Assembly (NCBI RefSeq): GCF_009720385.1
Contig: NZ_WARX01000001.1
Coordinates: 1,054,001-1,118,000 of the forward strand
From: Catellatospora vulcania
GTDB taxonomy: Bacteria; Actinomycetota; Actinomycetes; Mycobacteriales; Micromonosporaceae
DNA: 64,000 nt
Reading direction: 5' to 3'
The notes below the pieces were generated by a model that saw only the letters and a program-made list of their open reading frames with translations, had not been told where the DNA came from and did not search any database. Position numbers and translations under genes: made by a program. Shown here piece after piece: positions 52,334 through 61,692 of this stretch (positions are counted from its first letter, which is position 1; each line of letters starts with the position of its first letter).

Positions 52334-52412
52334 AAGATCTGCGAACCTGCCTGGCGCCTGTGCGTATCTTGGACGCGCTTTCGCCCAGGTGCCAGGCAAG
52401 TCGAGCGATCTT
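52334..52412. repeat. 79-bp dispersed inverted-repeat element, copy B
   Basis: This is the same length and orientation as 6583-6661, aligned without gaps. Its own arms extend a few bases beyond the shared core, since G/C runs flank it on both sides. It lies between the flavin reductase stop (52499) and the Spo0M start (52305), 29 bp before the latter, so it may sit in that gene's leader or promoter. Confidence 0.75.
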
Positions 52413-52498
52413 GGGGGGTCCGGGCGGTTGCTCGGAGCTGGAGGCCGGGGCCCGTCCCGGCTGATGCCCGAGCCGGGGTGGGCGTGTGCGGAGCGCCG

Positions 52499-53137
52499 TC
52501 AGGCGGGGGTGAGGCGGCGGTCGTGCGGCATCTGCCAGCCGGCGGCGAGGCGGGACGGGTGCACGTTGTCGCCCCCGCCGAAGAACTCGCAGAACTTCAT
52601 GATCAGCGGGTCCCAGGCGACCGGGTCCACGTGGTGCGTGCCGGGGATGATCAGGTGCTGTTCGACGTGGGCGCGGCGGACCTCGGCGACGAACGCCGTG
52701 CCGAACGGCTCCGGGCCGCCGATCGGGAACGAGCCGCTGACCTGGCACTCCAGCTGGATCGGGCACTGCGCCACGCGGTCCGGCGCGACCAGCTCCGACG
52801 GCTGCGGACTCAGCCCGGCGGCGGCGAACTTGTCGGCCACGTGCCGGTAGCCCATCGCCAGCTTGCCCGCCGACGGGTGCGGCGACCCGGTGGTCAGCGC
52901 CAGCCGGTCCACCGCGTCGACCAGCGTCGACGGCACCAGGTTGAGCACGCACTCACGCTCGCGCCGCAGGTTCGCGGCCGTCTGCGCGCTGTCGCCCAGA
53001 CCGAGCACGCAGGTGCTGCCCAGCCACCAGGCCGACGACATCGGGGCCAGGTTGGTCGTGCCGTCCGGGTTGCGGGAACTGATGATCACTACCGGGGTGC
53101 CGAAGTACAGCACCTTCAGATCGAGCGTCTGGTGCAC
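52499..53137 (-). CDS. Flavin reductase (split-barrel) family protein
   Basis: A 212-residue FMN-binding split-barrel protein: LYFGTPVVIISSRNPDGTTN, LAPMSSAWWLGSTCVLGLGD, then FPIGGPEPFGTAFVAEVRRA. Family members supply reduced flavin or carry out small-molecule reductions. The C-terminal HPSRLAAGWQMPHDRR is a conserved extension in actinobacterial members. It is separated from DUF2277 by about 100 bp, and its likely promoter lies there. Confidence 0.8.
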   Translation of the reverse strand: MHQTLDLKVLYFGTPVVIISSRNPDGTTNLAPMSSAWWLGSTCVLGLGDSAQTAANLRRERECVLNLVPSTLVDAVDRLALTTGSPHPSAGKLAMGYRHVADKFAAAGLSPQPSELVAPDRVAQCPIQLECQVSGSFPIGGPEPFGTAFVAEVRRAHVEQHLIIPGTHHVDPVAWDPLIMKFCEFFGGGDNVHPSRLAAGWQMPHDRRLTPA

Positions 53138-53240
53138 TGCCGTCCTAACGTCGCGTCCGTGCCCCGCCGTGCCGGGGGCGGCTTCGAGCCTGCCGGGACG
53201 ACAGCCGCCGCGCTGGCGGGGAACGGACGCGGCATCCGGG

Positions 53241-53456
53241 CTAGCGGCGCACCTGCAGCGTGGACAGCAGTTCGGCGGTCGCGGCGGCGACGGCGGCCAC
53301 CGCCTTGTCGAAGGCCTCGGTGTTGTGTGCGGCCGGGGCGCGGAAACCGGAGATCTTGCGGACGTACTGCAGCGCGGCGGCCTGCACGTCCTCCTCGGTG
53401 ACGATCTCCTGGAACGGCGGGCGGAGGGTCTTGATACTGCGGCACATGGTTGCCAT
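53241..53456 (-). CDS. DUF2277 domain protein
   Basis: A 71-residue protein that is almost entirely the DUF2277 domain: MCRSIKTLRPPFQEIVTEED, then AALQYVRKISGFRAPAAHNT and AVAAVAAATAELL. The family is conserved in actinobacteria and of unknown function. Met1 or Met4 may be used. It is divergent from the membrane protein at 53482, with only 25 bp between starts. Confidence 0.85.
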   Translation of the reverse strand: MATMCRSIKTLRPPFQEIVTEEDVQAAALQYVRKISGFRAPAAHNTEAFDKAVAAVAAATAELLSTLQVRR

Positions 53457-53481
53457 TGTGCTCGCTGGGCATCATTGACGG

Positions 53482-54387
53482 GTGTCCGCTACCACGCCGA
53501 TGACCGAGAGCCGACCCGCCGCCGTACGCGTGCTGGCCGTTCTGCTTGGTGTGACCGCCCTGGCCGCAGCGTCGGTCGAGTGGCTCAACTGGTACTACGC
53601 CGAGGACGGCGGCTACCCGCTGTTCGTGCGTACCGCCTGGGCGCTGCTGCGCTCGATGCTGTTCCTGGTGCTGATCTTCCACCTGTGGCGGGGCAGGCAC
53701 GGCGCCGCGCCGTTCGGGCTGATCCTGGCGGTGACGACGCTGTTCGCGCTGGCCCGGCTGGTGGTGCCGAAGCAGGGTTCCCCGACGGTGCCCGGGGTCA
53801 TCGGGTTCGGCGTGGTCGCGGCGCTGTGCATAACCGTGGTGGTGCTGCTGTACCGGTCCGCGAGCGTGCAGGAGTACCTTGCCCGGCCGAAGCTGCGGTG
53901 GTGGATCAGCCGTGACGGGCTCACCCGCAAGCAGATGCCGCCCCGCCCGCAGGTGCCCGGATGGGTGCTGACCACCCGGGTCGCCGTGTTCAGTTACAGC
54001 GCCCTGATGCTGGTCGCCTGCGTGGTGGCGGCGGGTCGGCTGTTCGACGGTGAGATCACCCTGCTGCCCCTGGTCGTCGGCTGGTTCGTGTTCGCGCTGT
54101 TGGTCAGCTTCGTGGCGCTGTTTCTGAGCATCTTCCTGGTCAAGGGTAAGCGGTGGGTCCGGTTGCAGCTGGTGCTGATGACCCTGCTGGTGCTGCTGGT
54201 GGACCTGCCGCTGTGCCTGCTCCTGCTCGGCGTGGACGGGCTGGTCCGCGACGGCGGCCCGCTGCTGGTGGCGGCGCTGCTGGCGCTCTGGGGCCTGTGG
54301 CGCGCCGGCCGCAACGGCCACTTCGTCCCCGCCGCCCAACGCTCCACCAACCAGCCGGGCCCGGCCACGACGACAGCCACCCGCTGA
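53482..54387 (+). CDS. Polytopic membrane protein of unknown function
   Basis: A 301-residue protein with about eight hydrophobic segments (from AAVRVLAVLLGVTALAAASV to LLVAALLALWGLWRAG), one cytosolic loop (LARPKLRWWISRDGLTRKQM) and a Thr/Pro-rich C-terminus. I recognise no transport motif or family. GTG 53482 has no SD and lies 25 bp from the divergent DUF2277 start, so short overlapping promoters are implied. Confidence 0.65.
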   Translation: MSATTPMTESRPAAVRVLAVLLGVTALAAASVEWLNWYYAEDGGYPLFVRTAWALLRSMLFLVLIFHLWRGRHGAAPFGLILAVTTLFALARLVVPKQGSPTVPGVIGFGVVAALCITVVVLLYRSASVQEYLARPKLRWWISRDGLTRKQMPPRPQVPGWVLTTRVAVFSYSALMLVACVVAAGRLFDGEITLLPLVVGWFVFALLVSFVALFLSIFLVKGKRWVRLQLVLMTLLVLLVDLPLCLLLLGVDGLVRDGGPLLVAALLALWGLWRAGRNGHFVPAAQRSTNQPGPATTTATR

Positions 54388-54484
54388 CTCGCCGCGCCCC
54401 ACTCGTCTCGGCCACGCACTACCGAGCTGGGCCGCCCGCACATCACTGGAACGGCCGCGCGCGTCCCTCCAACCCTCCCAGCGG

Positions 54485-54547
54485 TAGACGTTGGCCTATC
54501 TGGATGAGAATTTTGTGATCAACCCCAACCAGATAGGCCAACGTCTA
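54485..54547. repeat. 59-bp dispersed inverted-repeat element, copy 2 (inverted)
   Basis: Arms TAGACGTTGGCCTATCTGG and its complement (19 bp, perfect) flank a 25-bp loop. Its core (54487-54545) is the reverse complement of 33399-33457 without gaps. It too lies between convergent genes (stops 54387 and 54577). Confidence 0.78.
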
Positions 54548-54576
54548 TGACGGCGGGGCGCGGCGCGAGCCCGCGG

Positions 54577-55542
54577 TCAGGCAGCCGTGCGGAAGGTGCG
54601 GCGGTAGGCGAGCGGGGCGGTGCCGACCGTGGCGCGCAGGTGCTGGCGCAGGGAGACCGCCGTGCCGAAGCCGGCCCGTTCGGCGACCTGGTCGATGGTC
54701 AGGTCGGTGCTCTCCAGCAGGTGCCGGGCATGTTCGACGCGCTGCCGGGTGAGCCAGCGCCCCGGGGACTGCCCGGTCTCCTCCCGGAACCGCCTGGTGA
54801 ACGTACGCACGCTCATGCGCGCGTGGCGGGCGAGCTGGTCCAGGTCGAGGGGGTCGCCGAGGCGGGCGAGCACCCATTCGCGGGTGGCCGCGGTGGAGGT
54901 GTCGCCGGGGGCGGGCAACGGGCGTTCGATGAATTGGGACTGGCCGCCGTCGCGCCAGGGGGCGACGACGCAGCGGCGGGCGGCCCGGTTGGCGACCTCA
55001 CTGCCGTGGTCGCGGCGGACCACGTGCAGGCAGAGGTCTAGCCCGGCGGCGACCCCGGCGGAGGTGAGCACCTGCCCGTCGTCGATGAACAGCACGTCGG
55101 CGTCGAGTGCGACCTGCGGGTACCGGCCGCGGAAGTCCTCGGCGTAGGCCCAGTGGGTGGCGGCGGGGCGGCCGTCGAGCAGCCCGGCGGCGGCCAGCAC
55201 GTATGCCCCGGTGCAGATGGACATGATCCGTTTGCCGGTGGTGTGGGCGGCGCGGAGCGCGGTCATCGCCGCGACGGTGGTGGGGGCGGCCAGGCGCTCG
55301 CGGTGGATGCCGGGCACGATCACGGTGTCGGCCCAGTCGAGCAGGTCGAGGCCGTGGTCGGGCTGCACGGAGAAACCTGCGCTGGCGCGGATCGGGCCGC
55401 CGTCGGGCGTGCAGACCCGGGTCTCGTAGAGCCGGTGGCCGGCGCTGTCGGTGGCGCAGCCGAACACCTGGCTCGGGATGCCGAGGTCCAGGGCCATCAC
55501 TCCGTCGAGGGCGAGCACGGCGACACGGTGGCGTACGGTCAT
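54577..55542 (-). CDS. GlxA family transcriptional regulator (DJ-1/PfpI plus AraC HTH)
   Basis: A 321-residue regulator. The N-terminal DJ-1/PfpI-like domain starts VAVLALDGVMALDLGIPSQV and carries SICTGAYVLAAAGLLDG around the elbow Cys. A C-terminal AraC HTH pair (LDQLARHARMSVRTFTRRFR, LTIDQVAERAGFGTAVSLRQ) follows. GlxA proteins are amidase-like sensors that have usually lost catalysis. It is divergent from the MFS gene at 55605 and probably regulates it. Confidence 0.9.
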   Translation of the reverse strand: MTVRHRVAVLALDGVMALDLGIPSQVFGCATDSAGHRLYETRVCTPDGGPIRASAGFSVQPDHGLDLLDWADTVIVPGIHRERLAAPTTVAAMTALRAAHTTGKRIMSICTGAYVLAAAGLLDGRPAATHWAYAEDFRGRYPQVALDADVLFIDDGQVLTSAGVAAGLDLCLHVVRRDHGSEVANRAARRCVVAPWRDGGQSQFIERPLPAPGDTSTAATREWVLARLGDPLDLDQLARHARMSVRTFTRRFREETGQSPGRWLTRQRVEHARHLLESTDLTIDQVAERAGFGTAVSLRQHLRATVGTAPLAYRRTFRTAA

Positions 55543-55557
55543 GGCCGAATTCTTTCA

Positions 55558-55578
55558 TATAGTGGCGGTCAGGCCACT
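55558..55578 (+). promoter_or_regulatory. -10 box and operator-like dyad in GlxA-MFS gap
   Basis: TATAGT (55558-55563) is the only strong -10 in the 62-bp divergent gap. AGTGGC-N6-GCCACT (55561-55578) overlaps it and could be the regulator's site. There is no clear -35. Confidence 0.4.
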
Positions 55579-55604
55579 GGTTGCGGGCGCATGAATTCCG
55601 GAGC

Positions 55605-56906
55605 ATGGACGGCGTGACGTTGCTGGAAACAAGGGTGAAGCGGACAAGAAGCCAGAATCTCGCCTGGGCGGTCGCCGCCGTGGCGCTGGTGTCCATCGTC
55701 GGCGCGGCCGGGTTCCGGGCCACGCCCGGCGTGCTCATCGAGCCGCTGGAGCAGGCGTTCGGCTGGTCGCGCGGCACCATCTCGGCCGCCGTGTCGATCA
55801 ACCTGGTGCTGTACGGGCTGACCTCGCCCTTCGCCGCCGCGCTGATGGAACGCTTCGGCATGCGCCGGGTGGTGGCCGGGGCGCTGCTGCTGGTCGCCGC
55901 GGGCAGCGGGCTGACCGTGTTCATGACCGCGAGCTGGCAGCTGATGCTGCTGTGGGGCGTGCTGGTGGGCCTGGGCACCGGCTCCATGGCCCTGGCGTTC
56001 GTGGCCACGTTCACCAACCGCTGGTTCGTCAAGCACCGCGGCCTGGTGACCGGGGTGCTGACCGCGGGCGGCGCGGCCGGTCAGCTGGTGTTCCTGCCGC
56101 TGCTGGCGAGCCTGGTGCAGGCGTACGACTGGCGGGTGGCGGCGCTGACCGTCGCCGGGTCGGCGCTGCTGGTGGTGCCGCTGGTGCTGTGGCTGCTCCG
56201 CGACGACCCGGCCGACCTGGGCATCACGGCGTACGGCGCGGACCCTGACACGCCCCCGGCGGCCCCGGCGGCGAGCACGGGTGCGGCACGCCGGGCCCTG
56301 GGCGCGCTGCGCGATGCCGCGAAGACGCGTACGTTCTGGCTGCTGGCGGGCGGCTTCGCGATCTGCGGTGCGACCACCAACGGCCTGGTGGGCACGCACT
56401 TCATCCCGGCCGCGCACGACCACGGCATGCCCACCACGACCGCGGCGAGCCTGCTGGCGCTGGTCGGGATCTTCGACATCGTGGGCACCATCGCGTCGGG
56501 GTGGCTCACCGACCGGTTCGATCCGCGCTGGCTGCTGGGCGTCTACTACGCGCTGCGCGGGCTGTCGCTGATGCTGCTGCCGGGGCTGTTCGCCGCCGAC
56601 CCGCACCCGAGCATGCTGGTCTTCATCCTGTTCTACGGGCTGGACTGGGTGGCCACCGTGCCGCCGACGATCGCGTTGTGCCGGCAGCACTTCGGCGCGT
56701 CCGGGGCGATCGTGTTCGGCTGGGTGTTCGCCTCGCACCAGTTCGGGGCGGCCGGAATCGCGCTGGTCGCGGGCCTGGTCCGCGACAGCAGCGGCTCGTA
56801 CGCCGCGGCGTTCTACGGGGCGGGGCTGCTGTCACTGGCTGCGACGGCGATGTCCCTGTCGATCACCCGGCCGGGGGTGCTCAGGCGCTGGCGGCTGGCC
56901 TCCTGA
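55605..56906 (+). CDS. MFS transporter (oxalate/formate antiporter-like branch)
   Basis: A 433-residue 12-TM protein: FRATPGVLIEPLEQAFGWSR in helix 1-2, GLTSPFAAALMERFGMRRVV as motif A, and AFVATFTNRWFVKHRGLVTG in the central region, as in monocarboxylate/OFA-type MFS proteins. ATG 55605 is chosen; GTG 55614 with GGAG 10 bases upstream is an alternative. It is divergent from the GlxA regulator. The substrate is unknown. Confidence 0.82.
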   Translation: MDGVTLLETRVKRTRSQNLAWAVAAVALVSIVGAAGFRATPGVLIEPLEQAFGWSRGTISAAVSINLVLYGLTSPFAAALMERFGMRRVVAGALLLVAAGSGLTVFMTASWQLMLLWGVLVGLGTGSMALAFVATFTNRWFVKHRGLVTGVLTAGGAAGQLVFLPLLASLVQAYDWRVAALTVAGSALLVVPLVLWLLRDDPADLGITAYGADPDTPPAAPAASTGAARRALGALRDAAKTRTFWLLAGGFAICGATTNGLVGTHFIPAAHDHGMPTTTAASLLALVGIFDIVGTIASGWLTDRFDPRWLLGVYYALRGLSLMLLPGLFAADPHPSMLVFILFYGLDWVATVPPTIALCRQHFGASGAIVFGWVFASHQFGAAGIALVAGLVRDSSGSYAAAFYGAGLLSLAATAMSLSITRPGVLRRWRLAS

Positions 56907-56918
56907 GCGTGGGCTGAA

Positions 56919-56952
56919 CCTGCCCCGACCCGCACCGGGAGGTCGGGGCAGG
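56919..56952. terminator. Hairpin terminator between MFS and GT4 genes
   Basis: Twelve-bp perfect arms CCTGCCCCGACC and GGTCGGGGCAGG enclose a 10-base loop, 12 bp after the MFS stop. Confidence 0.75.
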
Positions 56953-56975
56953 CATGAAAAACGGTTACTCCGGGT

Positions 56976-58193
56976 ATGCAGACACCCGTGATAACCACGC
57001 TGGTGAAGGGTGTACCCACGCCCGAACATCTCGCCAGGGTGCAGAGCACCCTGCCTGCCAACGGCCACGCCCCGTTGAAGATCGCGATGGTGGCGCCGCC
57101 TTACTTCGACGTGCCACCGGCCGCGTACGGGGGGATCGAGGCCGTTCTCGCCGATCTGTCCAACGCGCTGGTCGACCTGGGGCACCGAGTCACCATGATC
57201 GGCGCCGGCCGGGACGGCACCCGGGCAAGGTTCTGGCAGGTGTGGGACCGGGCCGTGCCGGAACGGCTGGGCGAACCCGGGCCCGAGATCATCTACGCCA
57301 CGCTGACCCGCCGGGTGGTGGAGCAGCTGGCCGCCGCGGGTGAGGTCGACGTGGTCCACGACCACACCTTCGCCGGGCCGCTCAACGCACCCGCGTACGA
57401 CGCGATGGGCCTGCCCACGATCGCCACCGTGCACGGGCCGGTCGACTCGGAGCTGCGCGGCTACTACCAGACCCTGGACCGTGACCTGTCGCTGGTCGGC
57501 ATCAGCCAGCGGCAGCGCTCGCTGGCCCCGGAGCTGAACTGGATCGGCGTCGTGCACAACGGGCTGCGCCCGGCCGACTGGCCGTTCCAGCGGGAGAAGA
57601 AGGACTACGCGCTGTTCCTGGGCCGGTTCAGTGCCGACAAGGGCGCGCACACCGCAGTGCTCGCCGCGCACGCCGCCGGGCTGCCGTTGATCCTGGCGGG
57701 CAAATGTTCCGAGCCCGCGGAGAAGAAGTACTACGCCGAGCAGGTCGAGCCGCTGCTCGGACCGAACGACCAGATGATCGGCATCGCAGACGCGACACTC
57801 AAGCGTGAGTTGCTGGCAAATGCCCGCTGTCTGCTGTTTCCTGTGCAGTGGGAGGAACCTTTCGGCATGGTGATGATCGAGGCGATGGTCTGCGGCACGC
57901 CCGTGGTGGCGCTGCGCGGCGGTGCGGTGCCCGAGGTGGTGGAGCACGGCGTCAGCGGCTTCATCTGCGACGACCCGGCAGAGCTGCCGGCGGCACTGCG
58001 TGCGGTGTCGGAACTGGACCCGGCGGAGTGCCGCGAGCAGGTGGTGCGGCGCTTCAGCGACGAGCGGATGGCGGTCGGTTACGTGCAGGCATATCGGGCG
58101 GCGCTGGCGGAGCGGCGCAAGCCGCAACTGCCCGGCCGGGGCACTCGCGCGGGAGCCCGCGCCGGACGGCTGACCACGGCGGGTGAGCGGTGA
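56976..58193 (+). CDS. Glycosyltransferase family 4 (GT-B) protein
   Basis: A 405-residue retaining glycosyltransferase. The N-terminal donor-side start KIAMVAPPYFDVPPAAYGGI, the interdomain FLGRFSADKGAHTAVLAA and the C-terminal signature EEPFGMVMIEAMVCGTPVVA with the E-x7-E pair are standard for GT4. It overlaps the debranching enzyme by 4 bp (GTGA at 58190), so the two work together, probably in storage-glucan or oligosaccharide metabolism. The last 30 residues form a basic tail. Confidence 0.9.
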   Translation: MQTPVITTLVKGVPTPEHLARVQSTLPANGHAPLKIAMVAPPYFDVPPAAYGGIEAVLADLSNALVDLGHRVTMIGAGRDGTRARFWQVWDRAVPERLGEPGPEIIYATLTRRVVEQLAAAGEVDVVHDHTFAGPLNAPAYDAMGLPTIATVHGPVDSELRGYYQTLDRDLSLVGISQRQRSLAPELNWIGVVHNGLRPADWPFQREKKDYALFLGRFSADKGAHTAVLAAHAAGLPLILAGKCSEPAEKKYYAEQVEPLLGPNDQMIGIADATLKRELLANARCLLFPVQWEEPFGMVMIEAMVCGTPVVALRGGAVPEVVEHGVSGFICDDPAELPAALRAVSELDPAECREQVVRRFSDERMAVGYVQAYRAALAERRKPQLPGRGTRAGARAGRLTTAGER

Positions 58194-60286
58194 CGAATCC
58201 GGCACCGCTCAACGCAGGCGACCCGCAGCCGCTCGGCCAGGGTCAGGTCACCATCGTCGAAGGCACCACGTTCGCGATCTGCGCGCCCGACGGGGACATG
58301 GACCCGGGAGGCGCGCAGGGCCTGTTCTTCCGCGACACCCGGATCATCTCGCGCTGGCAGCTGCGCATCGACGGGCAGCAGCCGCAGCCGCTGTCGGTGG
58401 CCGACACCGACACGTTCGCGTCGCGGTTCATGCTGCGCCGCGCGCCCGCGTCCGGGCACGCCGACAGCACGCTGCTGGTGGTGCGGCAGCGGGTCGTCGG
58501 CGAGGGCATGCGCGAGGTCATCACGCTGACCAACGTCGGCCGCGAGGCGACCCTGGTGCACCTGGAACTGCACGTCGACGCCGACTTCGCCGACCTGTTC
58601 GCGGTCAAGGAGGGCCACGCCGCGGGTTCGGCCACGCACGCCCAGGCCAGCGGGGTCAACCTGGTGTTCAGCCGGCCCGACAACTCGCGCGGCCTGCTCG
58701 TGCACGCGACCGGCGAGCCCGTCAGCAGCCACAACGGACTGAGCTGGCAGGTCGTGATCCCGGCCCGGGACGAGTGGCGCACCGAGATCATCGTGCATCC
58801 GGTGGTGGAGAGCCGGCGCATCGAGCCGCGCTTCCGCGAGCACCTGACGCCCGAGGAGGCCGAGGAGCACTCGTGGCGCCGCCAGGTCACCTCGATCCGT
58901 ACCCAGAACGAGGATCTGGGCCTGGTGCTGCGGCGCAGCGTGCGTGACCTCGACGCGCTGCGCATCGCGGCGGGGGAGGACTCCGCGCACACCTTCGTGG
59001 CCGCGGGCGCGCCCTGGTTCATGACCCTGTTCGGCCGCGACAGCCTGCTCACCTCGTGGATGGCGCTGCCGCTGGACCCGTCGCTGGCCGTCGGCACGCT
59101 GTACACCCTCGCCGCGCTGCAGGGCCGCCAGGTCGACCCGTGCAACGAGGAGGAGCCGGGGCGCATCCTGCACGAGCTGCGGCTGGGCCCGCAGAGCACA
59201 TCCGCGCTGGGTGGCTCGCACTACTACGGCACCATCGACGCCAGCCCGCTGTTCGTGGCGCTGCTCGGCGAGGCCTGGAAGTGGGGGGCTGCCGAATCCG
59301 ACGTACGGGCGCTGCTGCCGGCCGCCGACGCGGTGCTGTCCTGGATCGACGGCTTCGGCGACCGGGACGGCGACGGGTTCATCGAGTACCAGCGGGCTAC
59401 CGACCGCGGCTTGTTCAACCAGGGCTGGAAGGACAGCTGGGACGGGGTCAACGACGCGGCGGGCCAGCTCGCCGAGCCGCCGGTGGCGCTGGCCGAGGTG
59501 CAGGGGTACGCGTACGCGGCCTGGCTGGCCCGCGCGGACCTGGCCGACGCGTTCGGCGAGACGGCGTTGGCCGAGTCCTGCCGGGCGCGTGCCGACAAGC
59601 TGCGTTCGCTGTTCGCCGAGGCGTTCTGGCTGCCCGACGAGGGCTACTTCGCGATCGCGCTGGACGGGCGCAAGCGCCGGATGGACGCCATGTCCAGCAA
59701 CCCCGGGCACTGCCTGTGGACCGGCATCGTCACCGACGAGCACGCCGAGCGGCTGATCGCGCGGCTGTCCGAGCCGGACATGGACAGCGGGTACGGGCTG
59801 CGCACGCTGTCGGACCGGATGGGCGCGTACAACCCGATGAGCTACCACAACGGGTCGGTGTGGCCGCACGACACCGCGCTGTGCGTGGCCGGGCTGATGC
59901 GCTACGCCCACATCCCCGGTGCGGTGGAACTGGCGCACCGGCTCACCGACGGGCTGCTGCGGGCCGCGATGTCGTTCGGCGGGCGGCTGCCCGAGCTGTT
60001 CTGCGGCTTCCCCGCCGACCGGTACCAGCCCCCGGTGCCGTACCCGACCTCGTGCTCGCCGCAGGCGTGGGCCAGCGGGGCGCCGCTGCTGATCGTGCGC
60101 GCCTTCCTCGGCCTGGATCTGGACGTGCCCAAGCGCAGCATGGTGCTGCGCCCGCGGCTGCCCAAGGAGTGGGGCACCGTGACCCTGGACCGGCTGCCGT
60201 TCGCCGGGTCACTGCTGAAGATCACGGCCTCGGGTACCGACGCCGAGGTCCGCGGCCTGCCTGAACCCTCCACTGTGATCAACTGA
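58190..60286 (+). CDS. Glycogen-debranching (amylo-alpha-1,6-glucosidase) family protein
   Basis: A 698-residue cytosolic enzyme. The N-terminal GDE domain spans about 20-220 (FAICAPDGDMDPGGAQGLFF, DTRIISRWQLRIDGQQPQPL). The (alpha/alpha)6 barrel spans about 270-690 with WFMTLFGRDSLLTSWMALPL, LFNQGWKDSWDGV and SYHNGSVWPHDTALCVAGL, the last two around the catalytic acids of MGH1/GH15-like debranchers. It would cleave alpha-1,6 branch points or related glucans. It is translated with the GT4 gene, and its end overlaps the convergent SigF-like gene by 8 bp. Confidence 0.9.
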   Translation: MTNPAPLNAGDPQPLGQGQVTIVEGTTFAICAPDGDMDPGGAQGLFFRDTRIISRWQLRIDGQQPQPLSVADTDTFASRFMLRRAPASGHADSTLLVVRQRVVGEGMREVITLTNVGREATLVHLELHVDADFADLFAVKEGHAAGSATHAQASGVNLVFSRPDNSRGLLVHATGEPVSSHNGLSWQVVIPARDEWRTEIIVHPVVESRRIEPRFREHLTPEEAEEHSWRRQVTSIRTQNEDLGLVLRRSVRDLDALRIAAGEDSAHTFVAAGAPWFMTLFGRDSLLTSWMALPLDPSLAVGTLYTLAALQGRQVDPCNEEEPGRILHELRLGPQSTSALGGSHYYGTIDASPLFVALLGEAWKWGAAESDVRALLPAADAVLSWIDGFGDRDGDGFIEYQRATDRGLFNQGWKDSWDGVNDAAGQLAEPPVALAEVQGYAYAAWLARADLADAFGETALAESCRARADKLRSLFAEAFWLPDEGYFAIALDGRKRRMDAMSSNPGHCLWTGIVTDEHAERLIARLSEPDMDSGYGLRTLSDRMGAYNPMSYHNGSVWPHDTALCVAGLMRYAHIPGAVELAHRLTDGLLRAAMSFGGRLPELFCGFPADRYQPPVPYPTSCSPQAWASGAPLLIVRAFLGLDLDVPKRSMVLRPRLPKEWGTVTLDRLPFAGSLLKITASGTDAEVRGLPEPSTVIN

Positions 60287-61136
60287 CATCACCCGCCAGG
60301 CCCTGGGCCCCCAGGGCCTGGCGCAGGTGTTGCAGGCACCGGGTGAGCAGGCGCGACACGTGCATCTGGGACAGTCCCAGCCGCTGCGCGATCTCGGCCT
60401 GGGTCAGGTCGGCGGCGAAGCGCAGCGCGAGGATGTGCCGGTCCCGGGCCGACAGCCCGGCCACCGCGCGGCCGATGGCATGCCGGTCGGGCAGCGACTC
60501 CAGCCGCCGGTCCTGCTCGCCGAGCAGCTCGCCCAGCTCGGCGAAGCCGCTGCCGCTGCGCACCACGCTGTTGAGCGAGCCGATGGCGTACGCGTGCGCG
60601 CACTCCAGCCCGTCGCGGATGTCGTTCTCGTCCCGGTCCAGGAACTGGGCCAGGTCGCGGATCTCGGGTGTGCGCTGCAGGGCCTGGGACAGTTGCGGCA
60701 CCGCCCGGCTGATCTCCAGGTGCAGTTCCTGCAGCCGGCGGTGCACGCGCAGTGCCCAGCCCCGGTCGCGGAAGTGCCGGCGCAGCTCGCCGAGCATGGT
60801 CGGCCCGGCGAAGTGTTCGAACCGGACGCCGTGGCTGCTGTCGTAGCGGTCCACCGACTTGATCAGGCCCAGTAGCGCGACCTGGACCAGGTCGTCGGGG
60901 TCCTCGCCACGGAAGCTGAACCGCCGGGCCAGCCGTTTGGCCAGCGGCATGCCGGCCTGGATCACGGCGGTGCGGGCCCGTTCCCGGGCGGGGTCGCCGG
61001 GCGGCAGCCGGTGCAGCCTTTCCAGCGCCACGGACACCCGGCGGTCGCGCTCGGCGGTCCAGCCTTCTCCCGCGGGTTCCGCGAGGCCCGCGCTCAGCCC
61101 GGTATCGATCCTCAACGCGTCCGCATGGGTGCTCAT
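60279..61136 (-). CDS. SigB/SigF/SigG family RNA polymerase sigma factor
   Basis: A 285-residue alternative sigma factor. Region 2 is DLVQVALLGLIKSVDRYDSS with GELRRHFRDRGW (DNA melting), region 3 follows (QLSQALQRTPEIRDLAQFLD), and region 4 is DRHILALRFAADLTQAEIAQ with LGLSQMHVSRLLTRCL. The SigF-like group handles stress and development in actinomycetes and is usually controlled by RsbW-type anti-sigmas; none is adjacent here. ATG 61136 is preferred over Met codons 9 or more bases upstream, without strong SD support for any. The coding end contains a GC hairpin near 60296-60322. Confidence 0.9.
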   Translation of the reverse strand: MSTHADALRIDTGLSAGLAEPAGEGWTAERDRRVSVALERLHRLPPGDPARERARTAVIQAGMPLAKRLARRFSFRGEDPDDLVQVALLGLIKSVDRYDSSHGVRFEHFAGPTMLGELRRHFRDRGWALRVHRRLQELHLEISRAVPQLSQALQRTPEIRDLAQFLDRDENDIRDGLECAHAYAIGSLNSVVRSGSGFAELGELLGEQDRRLESLPDRHAIGRAVAGLSARDRHILALRFAADLTQAEIAQRLGLSQMHVSRLLTRCLQHLRQALGAQGLAGDVS

Positions 61137-61212
61137 CGCCGCCATCCGCCGGTCACGCCGGTCGTGCCGCCCTACGCGGCATCGGGTCACCGGCCTTCAG
61201 CAGTCAGACTCA

Positions 61213-61626
61213 CTAAGCGGATTTTAGCGACATGTCAGCTTCGGTGGCCGAGGATGCCGCCTTTCTAGGGCGCGGCAACCTCGCCACCTCCGCCCGCACC
61301 GCCGTACCGTACGCGCAGATCTCGATCCACGACTCGGTGATCGGCCGGTGGTCGAACCGCATGGCCAGCACGGCGTTGGCGCCCATGCCCAGCGCCACCC
61401 GCGCCATCCGGTCGACGGCCTCCAGCCGGCACTCGGTCAGCATGTGGATGCGCACGTCCATGCTCACCCCGCTGCCGTCCGTGTACGACTTGAAGCCCTC
61501 GGTGTACGGGCTGAGCGTGCGCGCGGACAGACCCAGCACCTCGCCGAAGACGGCCTGGACGACGTGTCCTGGCAGCTGGTCGGTGGTCACCACCAGCACG
61601 CCCCCGCGGTTGACGGCATCACGCAT
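61213..61626 (-). CDS. YbjQ (UPF0145) family protein
   Basis: A 137-residue protein with the YbjQ/UPF0145 fold: VLVVTTDQLPGHVVQAVFGE, then CRLEAVDRMARVALGMGANAV, then WIEICAYGTAVRAE. Family proteins form pentamers and are annotated as heavy-metal-binding with weak evidence. ATG 61626 is about 8 bases from AGGAGGTGG, better placed than GTG 61635. The C-terminal PRPRKAASSATEADMSLKSA is a tail not found in most members. It lies 76 bp upstream of the SigF-like gene on the same strand. Confidence 0.82.
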   Translation of the reverse strand: MRDAVNRGGVLVVTTDQLPGHVVQAVFGEVLGLSARTLSPYTEGFKSYTDGSGVSMDVRIHMLTECRLEAVDRMARVALGMGANAVLAMRFDHRPITESWIEICAYGTAVRAEVARLPRPRKAASSATEADMSLKSA

Positions 61627-61692
61627 GAACACCACCTCCTGAAAGCGTCCGATAAGAGTGGTATGTCCATCGTGAATGAAACCGTAATCATT

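Noticed and set aside
60296-60322. GC hairpin near the end of the SigF-like gene
   Set aside because: It lies within coding sequence (QALGAQGLAG) and overlaps the convergent gene end. It is not clearly a terminator.
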